DNA of 64,000 nt, taken from the NCBI GenBank assembly GCA_963556145.1, contig OY744466.1, forward strand, positions 3,968,001-4,032,000. The letters are read 5' to 3'. Each line of letters opens with the position of its first letter. Position 1 is the stretch's first letter. Both the position numbers and the translations under genes were made by a program. Under the pieces are notes generated by a model. That model ran no database searches, was not told where the DNA came from, and was given only the letters and a program-made list of their open reading frames with translations. Source of the DNA: Hygrocybe punicea (taxonomy: Eukaryota > Basidiomycota > Agaricomycetes > Agaricales > Hygrophoraceae). Positions 48,115-58,856 of the stretch are shown piece by piece.

Positions 48115-48650
48115 AGGCTGTGGCATCTTTGGTGTGTTTGGTGGATGTGTTTGGTGTAGTATACCTAGTCATACCGGTCGATGGACATCCACCAAACATG
48201 TACACCAAACACACCGGATGTGTTTGGTGTAGTATACCTAGTCATATTGGCTTACCAACATCCACCGAACATGTCAACCGAACACACCGGTTCAACATGT
48301 TCGATGTGTTTGGTGTCGTATATCTGGTCATACCAGTTTACTGACATGCACCGAACATCTTCACCACACACACCAAACATGTTCGATCTGTTCGGTGTAG
48401 TATATCTGGTCATACCAGTTTACTGACCTGCACCGAACATGTCCACCGAACACACCGAACATGTTCGATGTGTTTGGTGCCATATATCTGGTCATACTAG
48501 TTTACTGACATGCACCGAACATGTCCACAGAACACACTGAACATGTTCAATGTGTTCGGTGTCATATATCCGGTCACACCGGTTTACTTACATGCACTGA
48601 ACATGTCCACCAAAACACCGTACAGATGTTTGTGCAAACAACTGCGCCAG
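48115..48650 (+). repeat. Tandem array, 82-bp unit built from ACCGAACA motifs
   Basis: The anchor GGTCATACCAGTTTACTGAC recurs at about 48327, 48409, 48491 and 48573, exactly 82 bp apart, with looser units upstream. Each unit contains GTTCGATGTGTTTGGTG and CACCGAACAT. It shares the CCGAACA motif with the adjacent 179-bp array. Confidence 0.8.
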
Positions 48651-49383
48651 ATTAAAGCTGGGACACCTACCAAACACTCACCGCACACATTTGGACCTGT
48701 GTGACAAGTGTACAATGGACACTGTTTGACCTCATTTCATTATCAACAATTCTATTACACACAGTAGATGTGGCTACATGACAGATACCACTGACATATT
48801 GTTCATTCATACACGGCACATTGCATTATGAATGCATGTGATCATTATCAGAAACTGCAATACCAACATGATATAACACTACCCATTTCCAAATTGGCTG
48901 CTGTGATCCGGCTGCCTTATTGTTCTTGCTGATTGGGACAACAAATTCTCACACTCAACTCCGCCCAGTCACACGGTTTCATAATTATTCCCAGGGCTTC
49001 AAAATTGTTCCCACGGCTTGGCAAATTAGAGTCTGACCCTGAGTTTGAGAATCCACCGTATAGAACGATTCCCTTATAGGGACTCGTAAAACATCAAGCT
49101 GATACTACACAGGTCTCCAAAAACCTAGGTTAAATACATCTCACATTCGAGTTCATGAAATTCTCTAAGTCCTATCTTTGTTCATGTTTGGCATGGTTCA
49201 CTTTTCCTTTGTATTTTGTGATCACATCCTGGCTATACTGGTTCCCCCCGCCACAGCTCTTGCTCACATAGGCCAACACCAAGGGGACAGCCATGGAAAC
49301 AATGGTGAATAACAGGTAAGGGGCCCCCTCTTCTCCAGCACCAGCGACACCCCCAAGTGCCGGACACAGCAGGGGTGTGCAGC
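48651..49383. other. No gene recognised
   Basis: Sequence between the tandem array and the chimeric pseudogene; no coding signal or transposon ends identified. Confidence 0.35.
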
Positions 49384-50400
49384 GGTGGTTGCCTGAACTT
49401 TGTTGACGAGAATGACGAAGTCCTTATCTCTGGTTTTGGTCACTGCGGAAAAGCCAAAGGTGATATTCCAGGTGTGCGCTTCAAAGTAGTCAAGGTGTCA
49501 GGTGTTGGTCTGCTTAAGCATGCCCTTGAAGGCCTCAAGTACGTTAGGTCCATCTGCTGTTCTTGTGCCACACTCATGTCCCCACAGCTACCTGCACAAC
49601 AATGGCTTCATCCACCACGACGTCAAGGCAGCCAACATGCTCATTGATGACAACAGCACCATTCTCCTCGGTGACCTTGGCGTCGCAGCTAACCTCACAG
49701 ATGACAACCATCACCACCCCACAAAATGTGCAGTCAGCTTTGATCCAGTTGTCAAGCTCCCCACCCGCCCGAACTTTGGAAAACGCAAATCCTTTGTTGG
49801 AACGGTCCATGCATCTCTCCCCACCTACTTGTAATACTGATATATTGTAATACATAGCCATGCTGGATGGCTCCTGAACTCATCCAAGGCCACCAGTATG
49901 ATGCCTCCGCCGACATCTGGTCATTTGGCATAACCGCACTCAAACTTACTCATGGCCGCCCCCCAGGATCTTGCGATCCCCCACAAAAAGTCTTTTTAAA
50001 GATGTTCATGTATTGCTCCTCACCACTTTTTTCAGTAACTTGACTGATCCATCCCTCAAGCGTGCAAGATGAGCCACCGAAGCTAGAGCACCATACTGGG
50101 CTGTACAAGTACTCTTGCGCCTTCAAGGAAATCGTGGAGGGCTGCTTGAACAAGGACCCAAGCAAATGGTGTGTGTTCTCTCCGTCCTTGTTACCGTTTT
50201 GACCGAAATTGCCTTGGTCTCCGCTGCAGGTCCAACCGCTGCACAGCTGCTCGCTACATCATTCTTCAAATCTGCCAAGCTCTTTGGAAAGAAAAGAAGG
50301 TATGCCGCAAGCGCCACTGTGTTGGTGATTCTTTTAAAACATTTCATTGATTTTTTGTACTAACAAAATTCTAGCTACGCCCACAAGGCCAACGAGGACG
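49384..50400 (+). pseudogene. Chimera of ribosomal protein S23 fragment and STE20-like (SPAK/OSR1-type) kinase exons
   Basis: 49384-49515 encodes [28 protein letters not shown] and [13 protein letters not shown], the C-terminal half of RPS23 (uS12). It passes without a break into KHALEGLKY and, after an intron, into kinase subdomains VIb-[20 protein letters not shown] (the usual HRD is HHD), GDLGVAA, VKLPTRPNFGKRKSFVGT, and after a second intron [20 protein letters not shown]. Later pieces (KEIVEGCLNKDPSK, GPTAAQLLATSFFKSAK) run to about 50300. Kinase subdomains I-V are absent, and splice phases no longer agree at two junctions. Introns are retained, so this is copied genomic DNA, not a processed transcript. 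Confidence 0.75.
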
Positions 50401-51581
50401 ATGACACCACAATGGGGACAACAACGGGGATGACGAGAACGAGGCAGACAATGATGACTGCATAGGACCAGTGTCCCTGGTGGTCAGGATGTCGAGCCAG
50501 AGAACGATCGTCAGCGAGGGATTGTGCAGGACTGGTATGGGGCAGGATTTGCTGATACCCTATGGCTTGAGATCGAAGGTGCCAAGGAGTGTGAGTGGGT
50601 CATGATTGGATTAGGTGGAAGGTTGTTACTGTTTTGGCGCTCAATATAGTATCTGTTGTCGCTATACAAATCTATACCATTTTGAGTTTTCAACATTGCT
50701 GAATGTGAGAAAGTACCAATGAACCAGCAGTGGTATGGCAGGGATTCTGGTACATTCTGGGCCATCTATAAAGTACTCTATAGAGGCCAGCCAAACTATG
50801 TAGTAATTCATAGGAGTGTGCAAAGCTAGGTAGTGCTATAAATTATAAGACCATGCTATGACTGCTATGGGTGCTATGACATCTATGGAATTGCTATATA
50901 TGGCTTGGTAGCGGAACTGGGTTTTGCTGATGGAAGGCATTCTGCTTCTGCTTGTCTGCAAATTGTCTCTTGAGATCGTGGTTGTGGTGCCTGTTGTTCC
51001 TCCTGATAAATATTGATTGCTCTTTGCATCCATGTCTTGCGAAGTTGTGCTGTGTCCCTTTTTTTTTGCCGTTCAGATCTTGCACGGCCCACCATTGGTA
51101 AAAAATGTCGTGAACAAATTGGGAAATGCATGACGTGACAATCTAAGCGGCCCAGAGGATTGAATAGCCTTAGTTTTGTCGACTGCCCTTTGAAACCTCT
51201 GAAATCTATTGATATATAACTGGTATATTGTCAACATTTGTGTTAGACATCACTTGATGCCACAAGATCTTTATTTCATTGTGATCATTCCAAAATTAAT
51301 TTCATTTCACCCACTTTCTTGTATTCATCAGTGTCTGGTACTAGATCCACTGACCCAGAGTCATTGAGCAACTGGCCACATACAGCTGACATACCATATA
51401 TTAGTTTTACAAAATCTCCGAGACCAAAAGTTGTGGTGTTAGCATGAAAAAGTGATTTAGCCCAAATGGTCATACTTGACTGTATCAACTCCGTCTGGAT
51501 ATGCCGCCTCCAGGATTTCCCAATGAATGTGCAACCGAACAGGCTCATTAATAATGTCAAAAAGCTGTGATCCGCCTACCT
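50401..51581. other. No gene recognised; short GCTATG-type repeats
   Basis: Around 50760-50910 the sequence is full of CTATAG/GCTATG motifs. A minus-strand frame at 51285-51560 has no recognised motif. Confidence 0.35.
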
Positions 51582-52953
51582 CTACACGCAAAGAAGTGCA
51601 AATTCAAGAATTCTGCTCCCTGATCCATCTGTGGACAACACCTTTGTCTGCCCCTTCTCCAGATCGTCCATGATATCATCAAGATACCCTGCTGCTGCTG
51701 ACAAATTTGCAACACGACAACATGTTGCATGGATCTGAAGGTATCGGGGATCTGGGAGATCTGCTAAGCCAAAGGCATGGTTGTGAGACGTAAAGGTGAC
51801 GGTTCTAGGGAGGCCCTTTCTCATATTTTCGTGTTTGGAGCAAATGCAGTAGGTATGAGGCAGCATCTGTAAAGTTGGAGGTCACTATAGGATTCACATG
51901 TTTCGTCCCGACTTATGTCGTCGGCTTCGAGCCACAACGTCAACTTATCGAAGAACGTGTGGAGGCGGTGATCGAGAGTCAAGATGTTACTCAGGTGGTG
52001 GATTTTTGAACCATCCAACTCATCCCTAAATCCATTTTGTCCAAACTGTTCCATCACGGCCCACACACTAGAAGCATACTCTCTCTAGAACACATAAAAA
52101 TGGCATTAGAAATACAACGCAAAGCTCCCAAAAACGCCTCACCTTTGTGTCATTACCAATGTCCACATTAGTGGACTCCAGAAAAATGTGAGCTGCGTTT
52201 GTCACGGCTGTGGGATCCGGGAAATTGGCCAGAAACCTAGTGGCTTGTTGGGCAGAGGCATTAGATTTATCTGATTCCTTGGCAAGTGTTGCAGCTCTTT
52301 TGGCAAGCTCAGAGTCTGAAGGGGCATTGGGCGAATCCACTGCCGCATCATGAGCCTCAGAGGCGGCTAAGGCAGCTGCATTGACTTTGTCCAGAAGTTC
52401 AACCTCAATGCTGGGGTCCAATTTGCCACTGAGCATGCATCGATACCCATCACGTTTGAGTGCCTGTGGGAACACATGTTCAATTGGTACAAACGGTTAA
52501 TGGGCGCATTGGATTCACATGGCTCTTTGCAGTGCGGTGATCCTGCGTTGCTGCTGTCATAACATCACTATTCATATCACGATCGTCATTGAAGGATGGG
52601 CGGGAAGGATGTTCTGACGGCGCTGGTGTGGGGCCCTTGGCAGAGCGAACTGATAGGAGTAGTGTCAGATTGATACACACCAACGTGTTTCACTCACAGG
52701 TGCGGAGGAAGTGGTTAATGTAGAAAGTGCCAAGGTTTACTAGGCTCTGATCGTCGGCGCAACTATTGACCTCAGTGGCCATTTTGGCGTGGCCATCATC
52801 CCAAGGGAGCTCCCGCAACATGTGTCCAAGGACTCGACCGCACATGGCATTGTAGGTTTCATGCTGGTGTGCCGAGGCAAGAACATACGCACGCTGGTAT
52901 GCCAAATACTCTTGGGAGCCAGCTAGAAAGGAATTGGTGGGAAGGGCTCTCAT
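51582..52953 (-). CDS. HNH-endonuclease-domain protein, probably damaged near its C-terminus
   Basis: A member of a large family in mushroom genomes with an HNH nuclease core and unknown role. Exons on the minus strand: 52953-52698, 52649-52519, 52463-52143, then from 52084 to about 51880, and 51866-51582. The start MRALPTNSFLAGSQEYLAY fits the family. HNH core: KRDGYRCMLSG, NAAHIF, KIHHLSNILTLDHRLHTFFD, LWLE. C-terminal region: LPRTVTF, LPDPRYLQIHATCCRVA. The fourth and fifth coding blocks cannot be joined in frame by a normal splice near 51870, so there is either a frameshift or an unusual intron. It lies just outside the left inverted repeat of the 10.66-kb element. Confidence 0.7.
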
Positions 52954-53086
52954 TTTCAAGGATATGTTATGCTTGCGAAGAAGCCGCCATATGGTTGTCA
53001 GACTCACGCTGAAGACACCGAAAAACCGCTATGAACCAGGAATTAAATTTTCAAACATATTATTTGTTTGGGCATATCTCCAATTA

Positions 53087-53757
53087 CAGCCGTTTTCTTA
53101 ATTCTTGACACTTTTTGAATTTTTTAACTGTTTAAGAAAATGATGACTTAGAAAATTTTACCATGTGAAGTTATGTATCTTGTGAAATACTGAATGGATT
53201 TGAATGGTTATATATGCAAAATTTATCTATTTCATAAGGGCTTTTCAGCTGTACCATCATATCCAAGAAATACTAAGTGTGTGCAGAGATATAGATGACA
53301 TAAGATGGAATAGCTAATGAACCTTATGTGGAGTGTAACTTGACGAATACAGCACCAATTTATTGTGTATTGCACGTGACCTTGTATAACGCCACAGTCA
53401 CAACTTCATCCAAGGCCCTACAATCGGATGGCCATATCTCAGCAAGTTTTGCACATATCAACTAGTGGTTTGAAATCCCCATTCCCATACCCATAACCAA
53501 GGTGTTGACCACTTATTTTTGTTCTAATATAGCCGTTTCCAAATTCGAAAATTTGGCAATGGGTATGGAAGTCGGTTGGACCTTGCAGGCCACAGAGGGC
53601 ATCAGCCATTGTCAAACTATGTATGTACACTCCAGTGCTTATTTGCTAGGTGCTAAAGACATTTTTGACAGCTCACATGAGAACATGCATGGAAGTACGG
53701 TTGCACAGATCGGCACACGGCTTTCCCATCTGCAGTACATTTACTAGCATTTACTGT
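53087..53757 (+). repeat. Left terminal inverted repeat of the 10.66-kb element
   Basis: 671 bp; inverted partner at 62857-63742. Confidence 0.9.
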
Positions 53758-53893
53758 GGTTTCAGCTGTCCCCCCCTGGTACTCATCTGTTTTAGATCCA
53801 CAGGGAGCTATCTTGCTTTCATTCTTCTCCCCATCTGCATATTCTTACATGACATGAATTCACCGTCTGGAAATTTACATAGGGTATCAGATA

Positions 53894-55072
53894 TCATACA
53901 TAACCGCAATGGCGGAACCATCCAAATACATCAGCCTCAGTAGTCTGATAAAGAGCTTCAAGCAGTGTACAATATATCTCCGTATTGGACAACTCAGTCA
54001 TTGCCAAACGGGTATATTCACCACGACGACGTAGGCGGTATTTCATTGCTGAGAAGGCTAGTTCGATGGGGTTGTAGTCAGGGGAGTATGGCGGCAAGAA
54101 TTCATAACGCATGCCGCTGAATATATTTTAGTAGAGATCAATCTGGGCAAATGATTGCTTACTGTGACTCAATGAGCTCCAAAATCTCTGGGTGTTTATG
54201 AATACGACAGTTGTCCATAACAATGACTGATTTTGGAGCAGGAAATGGTTCCATTTGGTCCAGCAGACGTCCAATAAAGGTATAGAAAAGTTGTGAGTCA
54301 AAAGCACCTTCCACGATGTCACAATGTATAATTCCATCGTTGAGTGATAATCCAGGTAACACTGAGAATCTGTGATCATAAAAGTTAGAAGAGAAGCTGT
54401 CAGTGAATAGGCAATACTTGCCGTCGTCCACGGCAGAAGAAGGCTTTGCGTGACGCTTTTCTACCACGTATTGCCCATGCGTGTCCACGATAGGTTGTCC
54501 GGCGATCCACAGCACTCTCATCAACGAAAACAAGCTGCTCTGCATCATATGTTCCAATACGTGCAGCAAATTCTGCACGTTTCTCAGCACTTCGCTCCAT
54601 TGCGACACGAGAAAGCTATCAATGATGACCACAGGTTTTGTGAATGAGAATGTCAACTACACACCTTCTTTATGGTATACCCACCTTTTATAAGGGTACG
54701 CCATATTGTCGATGTTGATACCGATACACCACACACATCCTCCAACTCTGTCCGAAGCTCATCCAGATAAAGATCTGGAGTTTGATTCAACGTTGCAAAC
54801 ATGTGCTAGACAATTTGCTTAAGCAGAGTATAGTTGACTGAAGAAACAAGCCCACAAACCTGTATATCATAGTCACATAGTGAACGATGTATTTGAGGCC
54901 TCAATCGTTTTGGTACATTGACATTGCCTGTTTTTCTGAAATGCGCAAGTATCTTCCGGACAGAGCACAATCCTAGATCAGTGTACATGGAAATCTCCTT
55001 GGGCCCCATGGATATACTAAGACGAATGACAATCCAATGGACTTCCTCAGGGATCGGTTTGCCAGCAACCAT
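53894..55072 (-). CDS. Tc1/mariner-IS630-type transposase
   Basis: Catalyses cut-and-paste movement at TA sites. Minus strand from the ATG at 55072 (MVAGKPIPEEVHWIVIRL): helix-turn-helix regions (GPKEISMYTDLGLCSVRKIL; VSVSTSTIWRTLIKGGYT), then the DDE_3 catalytic core LVFVDESAVDRRTTYRGHAW (D1), SVIVMDNCRIHKHPEI (D2) and LPPYSPDYNPIELAFSAMK (third acid). Four introns are inferred, three GT-AG; the one after GRR starts GCAAGT and would be a GC-AG intron. With these the frame runs to the stop at 53894 without lesion. It begins 137 bp inside the left inverted repeat, as expected for the element's own transposase. Confidence 0.85.
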
Positions 55073-55169
55073 GGCGTAGATGGTTGATCCAAGTCAACAA
55101 GTTGAATTGCTTCTTTTGGTAATTTGGACCTTATCTCACAAGGAAGATAATGACATCACTTTCGGATAC

Positions 55170-58100
55170 CTAATACATATAATGATGGCCTATCCAATGA
55201 TTACGATGCTCCACCCAACTCTGCCCTGCATGGTCTGAATGGAGAACAATTGATGCCCTGATGCCTTTGTAGTGGAGATTGAAGTGAGTAATGCGGGCAG
55301 AGGGAAAGAGAGCTATGTCTCCGTTCCTCAAGCGTACCACCAAGCCCAGCTCAAGCAAACAAAGCTCACCACCAGAATGGTCACCTATCACCAAAACAAG
55401 ACAAACACGTCGATCCTTTACATCCCTGTGGCAACGTGTGATGACATTGATGTTCAGAACAAAGCCACTGAATGGATGAACGGGGGATGCTTCCTTCCCT
55501 GGGAGCACATCCACGAACATAGACAGGTCCTCGTACATTTCAAGCAGGTGCTCAATAAGCTGAGAGGAATGTATGAGCACACCAAATGAATGACCTTGAT
55601 TCGACACCGACCTTTCCTTCTACCCACAAAAAAAAATCCTCAAAAGTATTGCAAAGGTTTGTATATTCACGCGCATGTTCCTTGAGTTCCTCAGAGACGC
55701 GTGGCATGAGTTGATAGTAATTGGTCTTTGAGCACCCTTTGCGACGTAGCAGATATGGGTGCACATCATGGGGCGCACCATCTCCCTGTTCCAATGTATT
55801 AGTAACTGTGTGATAACTGTCAGCCATGAACGCACACGCGGTCCATTTCTCATATACACATCAAAGTGAATAGCAGGAAACTTGACGCCACTTGAAGCCT
55901 CAGAACTATCAGTATAAACCAGGGAAGGGCCACTCTCCACAAGCAAAGCATTGCGTATGTTCCGTTCGAGGGACGAGCGCATGTCCTGTGGCATATCTCC
56001 CCAGATGAATGCAGCCAGTGATCCATCAGAGCAATTGAGATGGACGTCTTTGCTGCAACCATGCCGATGTCGGTGGCCAATATAACACAAGGAGAAACAA
56101 AACTCACCCATCAAAAATATTTTCATCCATCAAAACATATCTATTTGGGCCCTTGACACCGCTCTCATCATATAGCTCAGAAATCTATCAAGGTCACATC
56201 AATTCTGCCCCACTCTCAAGTTCATATAACCCTTACCATACGGGCAAAATCATCACTACCCTTGGGAACCTGGGCATTGAGAGCGTACAGTCTTTGCTGA
56301 TCTGTATATGCTTTCCTTGCCTCATATTCTCTTGGGTATGGGACTGTCTTGTTCTGTCTAGCATCCATAACAAATCTAGTGTTAAGAACCATGTAGTTCG
56401 GGGACACGGGGTCAGGAACCAGAAAACCGCACAGCGGAGGGGCCTGTACGACGCTACCCAAGCTGAGCTGATGCTGAACATGGTTCTGAATGTCACTGCC
56501 TGCATCCGAGAATGGTGACAACGGCCGTTCATCCATGTTCAATTGCCTTGAGGACATGTAAGAATGGAGTAGGTTTTGATTCATAATATGGAGTTGTGCA
56601 GGCACCACCAAACGTCCCATTAGAGGCTCCAGACACCGCGCCCAGATTTCACGGTTCTGCATGAGGGACAGAAAAGAGCTGACAAAATATTATTACTATT
56701 ACACCTATTAAACCCTGATCACTTACTTTTTTTGGATGCTGTCGAAGAAATGATCAGACACATCCAAGTCCGAGCAGTCTATGTCTCCCTTCAAATCCAT
56801 ATCATGAAGCAAACTTGGTGAGAACATAGTGGAAAGTCTCAAAGGGATGTGACGTCGTAGGTAGTCTATGAGAGGAATTAGACGTTCACAAACATCCTTC
56901 CCTGCATCCGTTTCTAAAGCGTTTGGTAGGTCAAACTCTATGAGATAAACAGTTGTGCACAGAGGGAGCTACTCACCAGGATCAGGCCAGCGAAGAGTAT
57001 TTGATATGGCGTAAATCTCATCAAACTTCATCTGCGAAATCTCAGCCCTGCAGTTGTTCGCTGCAATAATCATCAGAAAGTATATAGATCCTGTGAGACA
57101 ACCTTAGCATGGACCGTGCATGACAGTAAGAGGAAGCTCACCAGCACCGGCAATGGAAGCAAACTTTGTACCGATTCCTACCCATGTGCGAAAGGTTGAT
57201 AATGACGGGCCACCATCCATCCCCATTAAGTGAAGATTGTAGACATTAGCCACTGACTTATACCTGTTCGTCCTCAAGATGCTACAGGAAGCTGATAAGA
57301 CACAGCGTGTCAACATAAGAAGGACCCACCAGTCTGCTTTTGCTGCTAGCTGCAGCATATTAATCATAGTAATGAATTCCAGCCCAGTGGCCATTTCCAG
57401 GCTGCGTTGGCAACGCCGGACCACGGACTGCAGAGAGTCCGTCACGAAAGCACCATTCTCACCCTCCCATGCCCCACCTGCCACCAAAGCTCGCATTGAC
57501 TGCATCCATTTCTGGGTTGATGCATTCGACAAATTGCTGATAGCACCCTGTGATAAATTGGAGATAGCCTCTGCGGCACGTCCTCCCAAAGTGCTGACAG
57601 GCTTCTCAATGACCTCCCAAGCTTTCTGCTGCTTCTTCCCTTTGTTCTTTTTCTTGTGCTTCGTACCACCACGATTGCATTCCCCAACCCTGTGAACCGC
57701 ATACGCGCCCGCCCCAGCACCACAACCTTCCCGCTCCCCAATACGGTTTGAACGGCGTCGCTCCCTTCGATCCAATTGGTTTTGGGCAGTGTAAGAATGC
57801 GCGTGGTCGGTGTGGATCTGGATGTATGGAGGAAGAACTTAGAAAAAAAGGGAAACGGGGAATGTTGCTCACCGTATTGGCACTGGCATTCTGCAGGGAG
57901 TCCAGCACGATGTGTGAAGGTTCAGGCGTCGAAGGAAAAACTCCAAACGCTGAGGAGACGCCCTGGGTGGGTGAAGGAAGGCTACCACAAAATGGACTCC
58001 CTGGACTGGCAGAATGCGCGTGGTTGGTGTGGATCTGGATCTGGATGTATGGAAGGTTGGACAATGAAGGAAGAACTTAGAAAAAAAGGGAAACGGGGAA

Positions 58101-58780
58101 TGTTGCTCACCGTATTTGCACTGGCATTCTGCAGGGAGTCCAGCGCGATGTGTGAAGGTTCGGGCGTCGAAGGAAAAACTCCAAACGCTGAGGAGATGAC
58201 CTGGGTGGGTGAAGGAAAGCTACCACAAAATGGACTCCCTGGACTGGCAGAATGTGTGCGGTCACCGTCTGCATTCTGTGAGAAGGACTTGAGCCTGATG
58301 TGTGAAGGGAATGGTCGCAAAGGCTGCGTCCACATGGACATGGACTCACTGCACTGGCAGAATGTGTGTGGTCAGCATCCCATGAGAAGGACCGGAGCTG
58401 GACATGTGAAAGTTCAGCCGTGGAAGGCAGTCATGGTCCAGTGGACTCACCAGAGTGGCAGAATGCGTTGGGTCTGTGTCATTCCGAGAGACCGGACTTG
58501 CAGAATGCACATGGTTACCGAAGGCATAGAGCTTTTGGTATATGGCAAATATACCTGGTGGCAGACTGTCGGCAGATTGATGGAGGAACTGGAGCATGTC
58601 CAAGAGCTCCTTCGGTGAAAAGTCCATCAGTACCGGAAGCAGTCCCCTGATGCATCAGCCGCTCCACTGGGCCCGCGAGACCGAAAGTGTTCGACAGAAT
58701 GCTCAAAATACTTATCATACGCCGTCATCCCACATAAAAGGATCTTGGCTGCAAGACCGACAAAGGTAAAAGAGCCAGTA
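55170..58780 (-). CDS. TET/JBP-like 2-oxoglutarate/Fe(II) dioxygenase, multi-exon
   Basis: TET/JBP enzymes oxidise 5-methylcytosine or thymine in DNA. Minus-strand exons whose phases agree: about 57810-57330, 57281-57142, 57060-56977, 56937-56727, 56678-56237, 56184-56108, 56052-55836, 55785-55612 and 55559-55170. The last exon carries the double-stranded beta-helix: PFSGFVLNINVITRCHRDVK with the HxD iron ligands, GDHSGGELCLLELGL, LRNGDIALFPSARITHFNLH with the distal His, and GIRASIVLH with the 2OG-binding Arg. The N-terminal half has a Lys-rich patch and a conserved fungal region (LEFITMINMLQLAAKAD, GGPSLSTFRTWVGIGTKFA). The 5' part (57790-58780) is Ser/Pro-rich with duplicated exons, and the start is uncertain (candidates near 58627 or upstream). 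Another 2OG-dioxygenase subfamily is possible. Confidence 0.7.
57783..58258 (-). repeat. Tandem duplication, 238-bp unit, two copies (exon plus intron)
   Basis: AATGGACTCCCTGGACTGGC recurs at 57991 and 58229, and the whole 238-bp block is nearly identical. Each copy holds an exon encoding SSAFGVFPSTPEPSHI and DSLQNASANT and the intron after it. Older, weaker copies of the HSASPxSP motif continue to about 58500. Confidence 0.75.
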
Positions 58781-58856
58781 GGTAAGAGTGAATGCTAAAC
58801 TTTCTACGTACTGTAAACTTGAACTCACCTATCTCCATGGAAAAGGCAAAGGCACC

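Noticed and set aside
47290..48650. CRISPR-like direct repeats
   Set aside because: Units are contiguous 179-bp and 82-bp tandems without unique spacers, and the genome is fungal.
52955..53020. Helix-turn-helix-like stretch (VSLTTIWRLL) upstream of the HNH start
   Set aside because: It could be an IS630 transposase piece, but it is under 20 residues and the HNH family normally starts at the MRALPT position; not enough to call a second gene.
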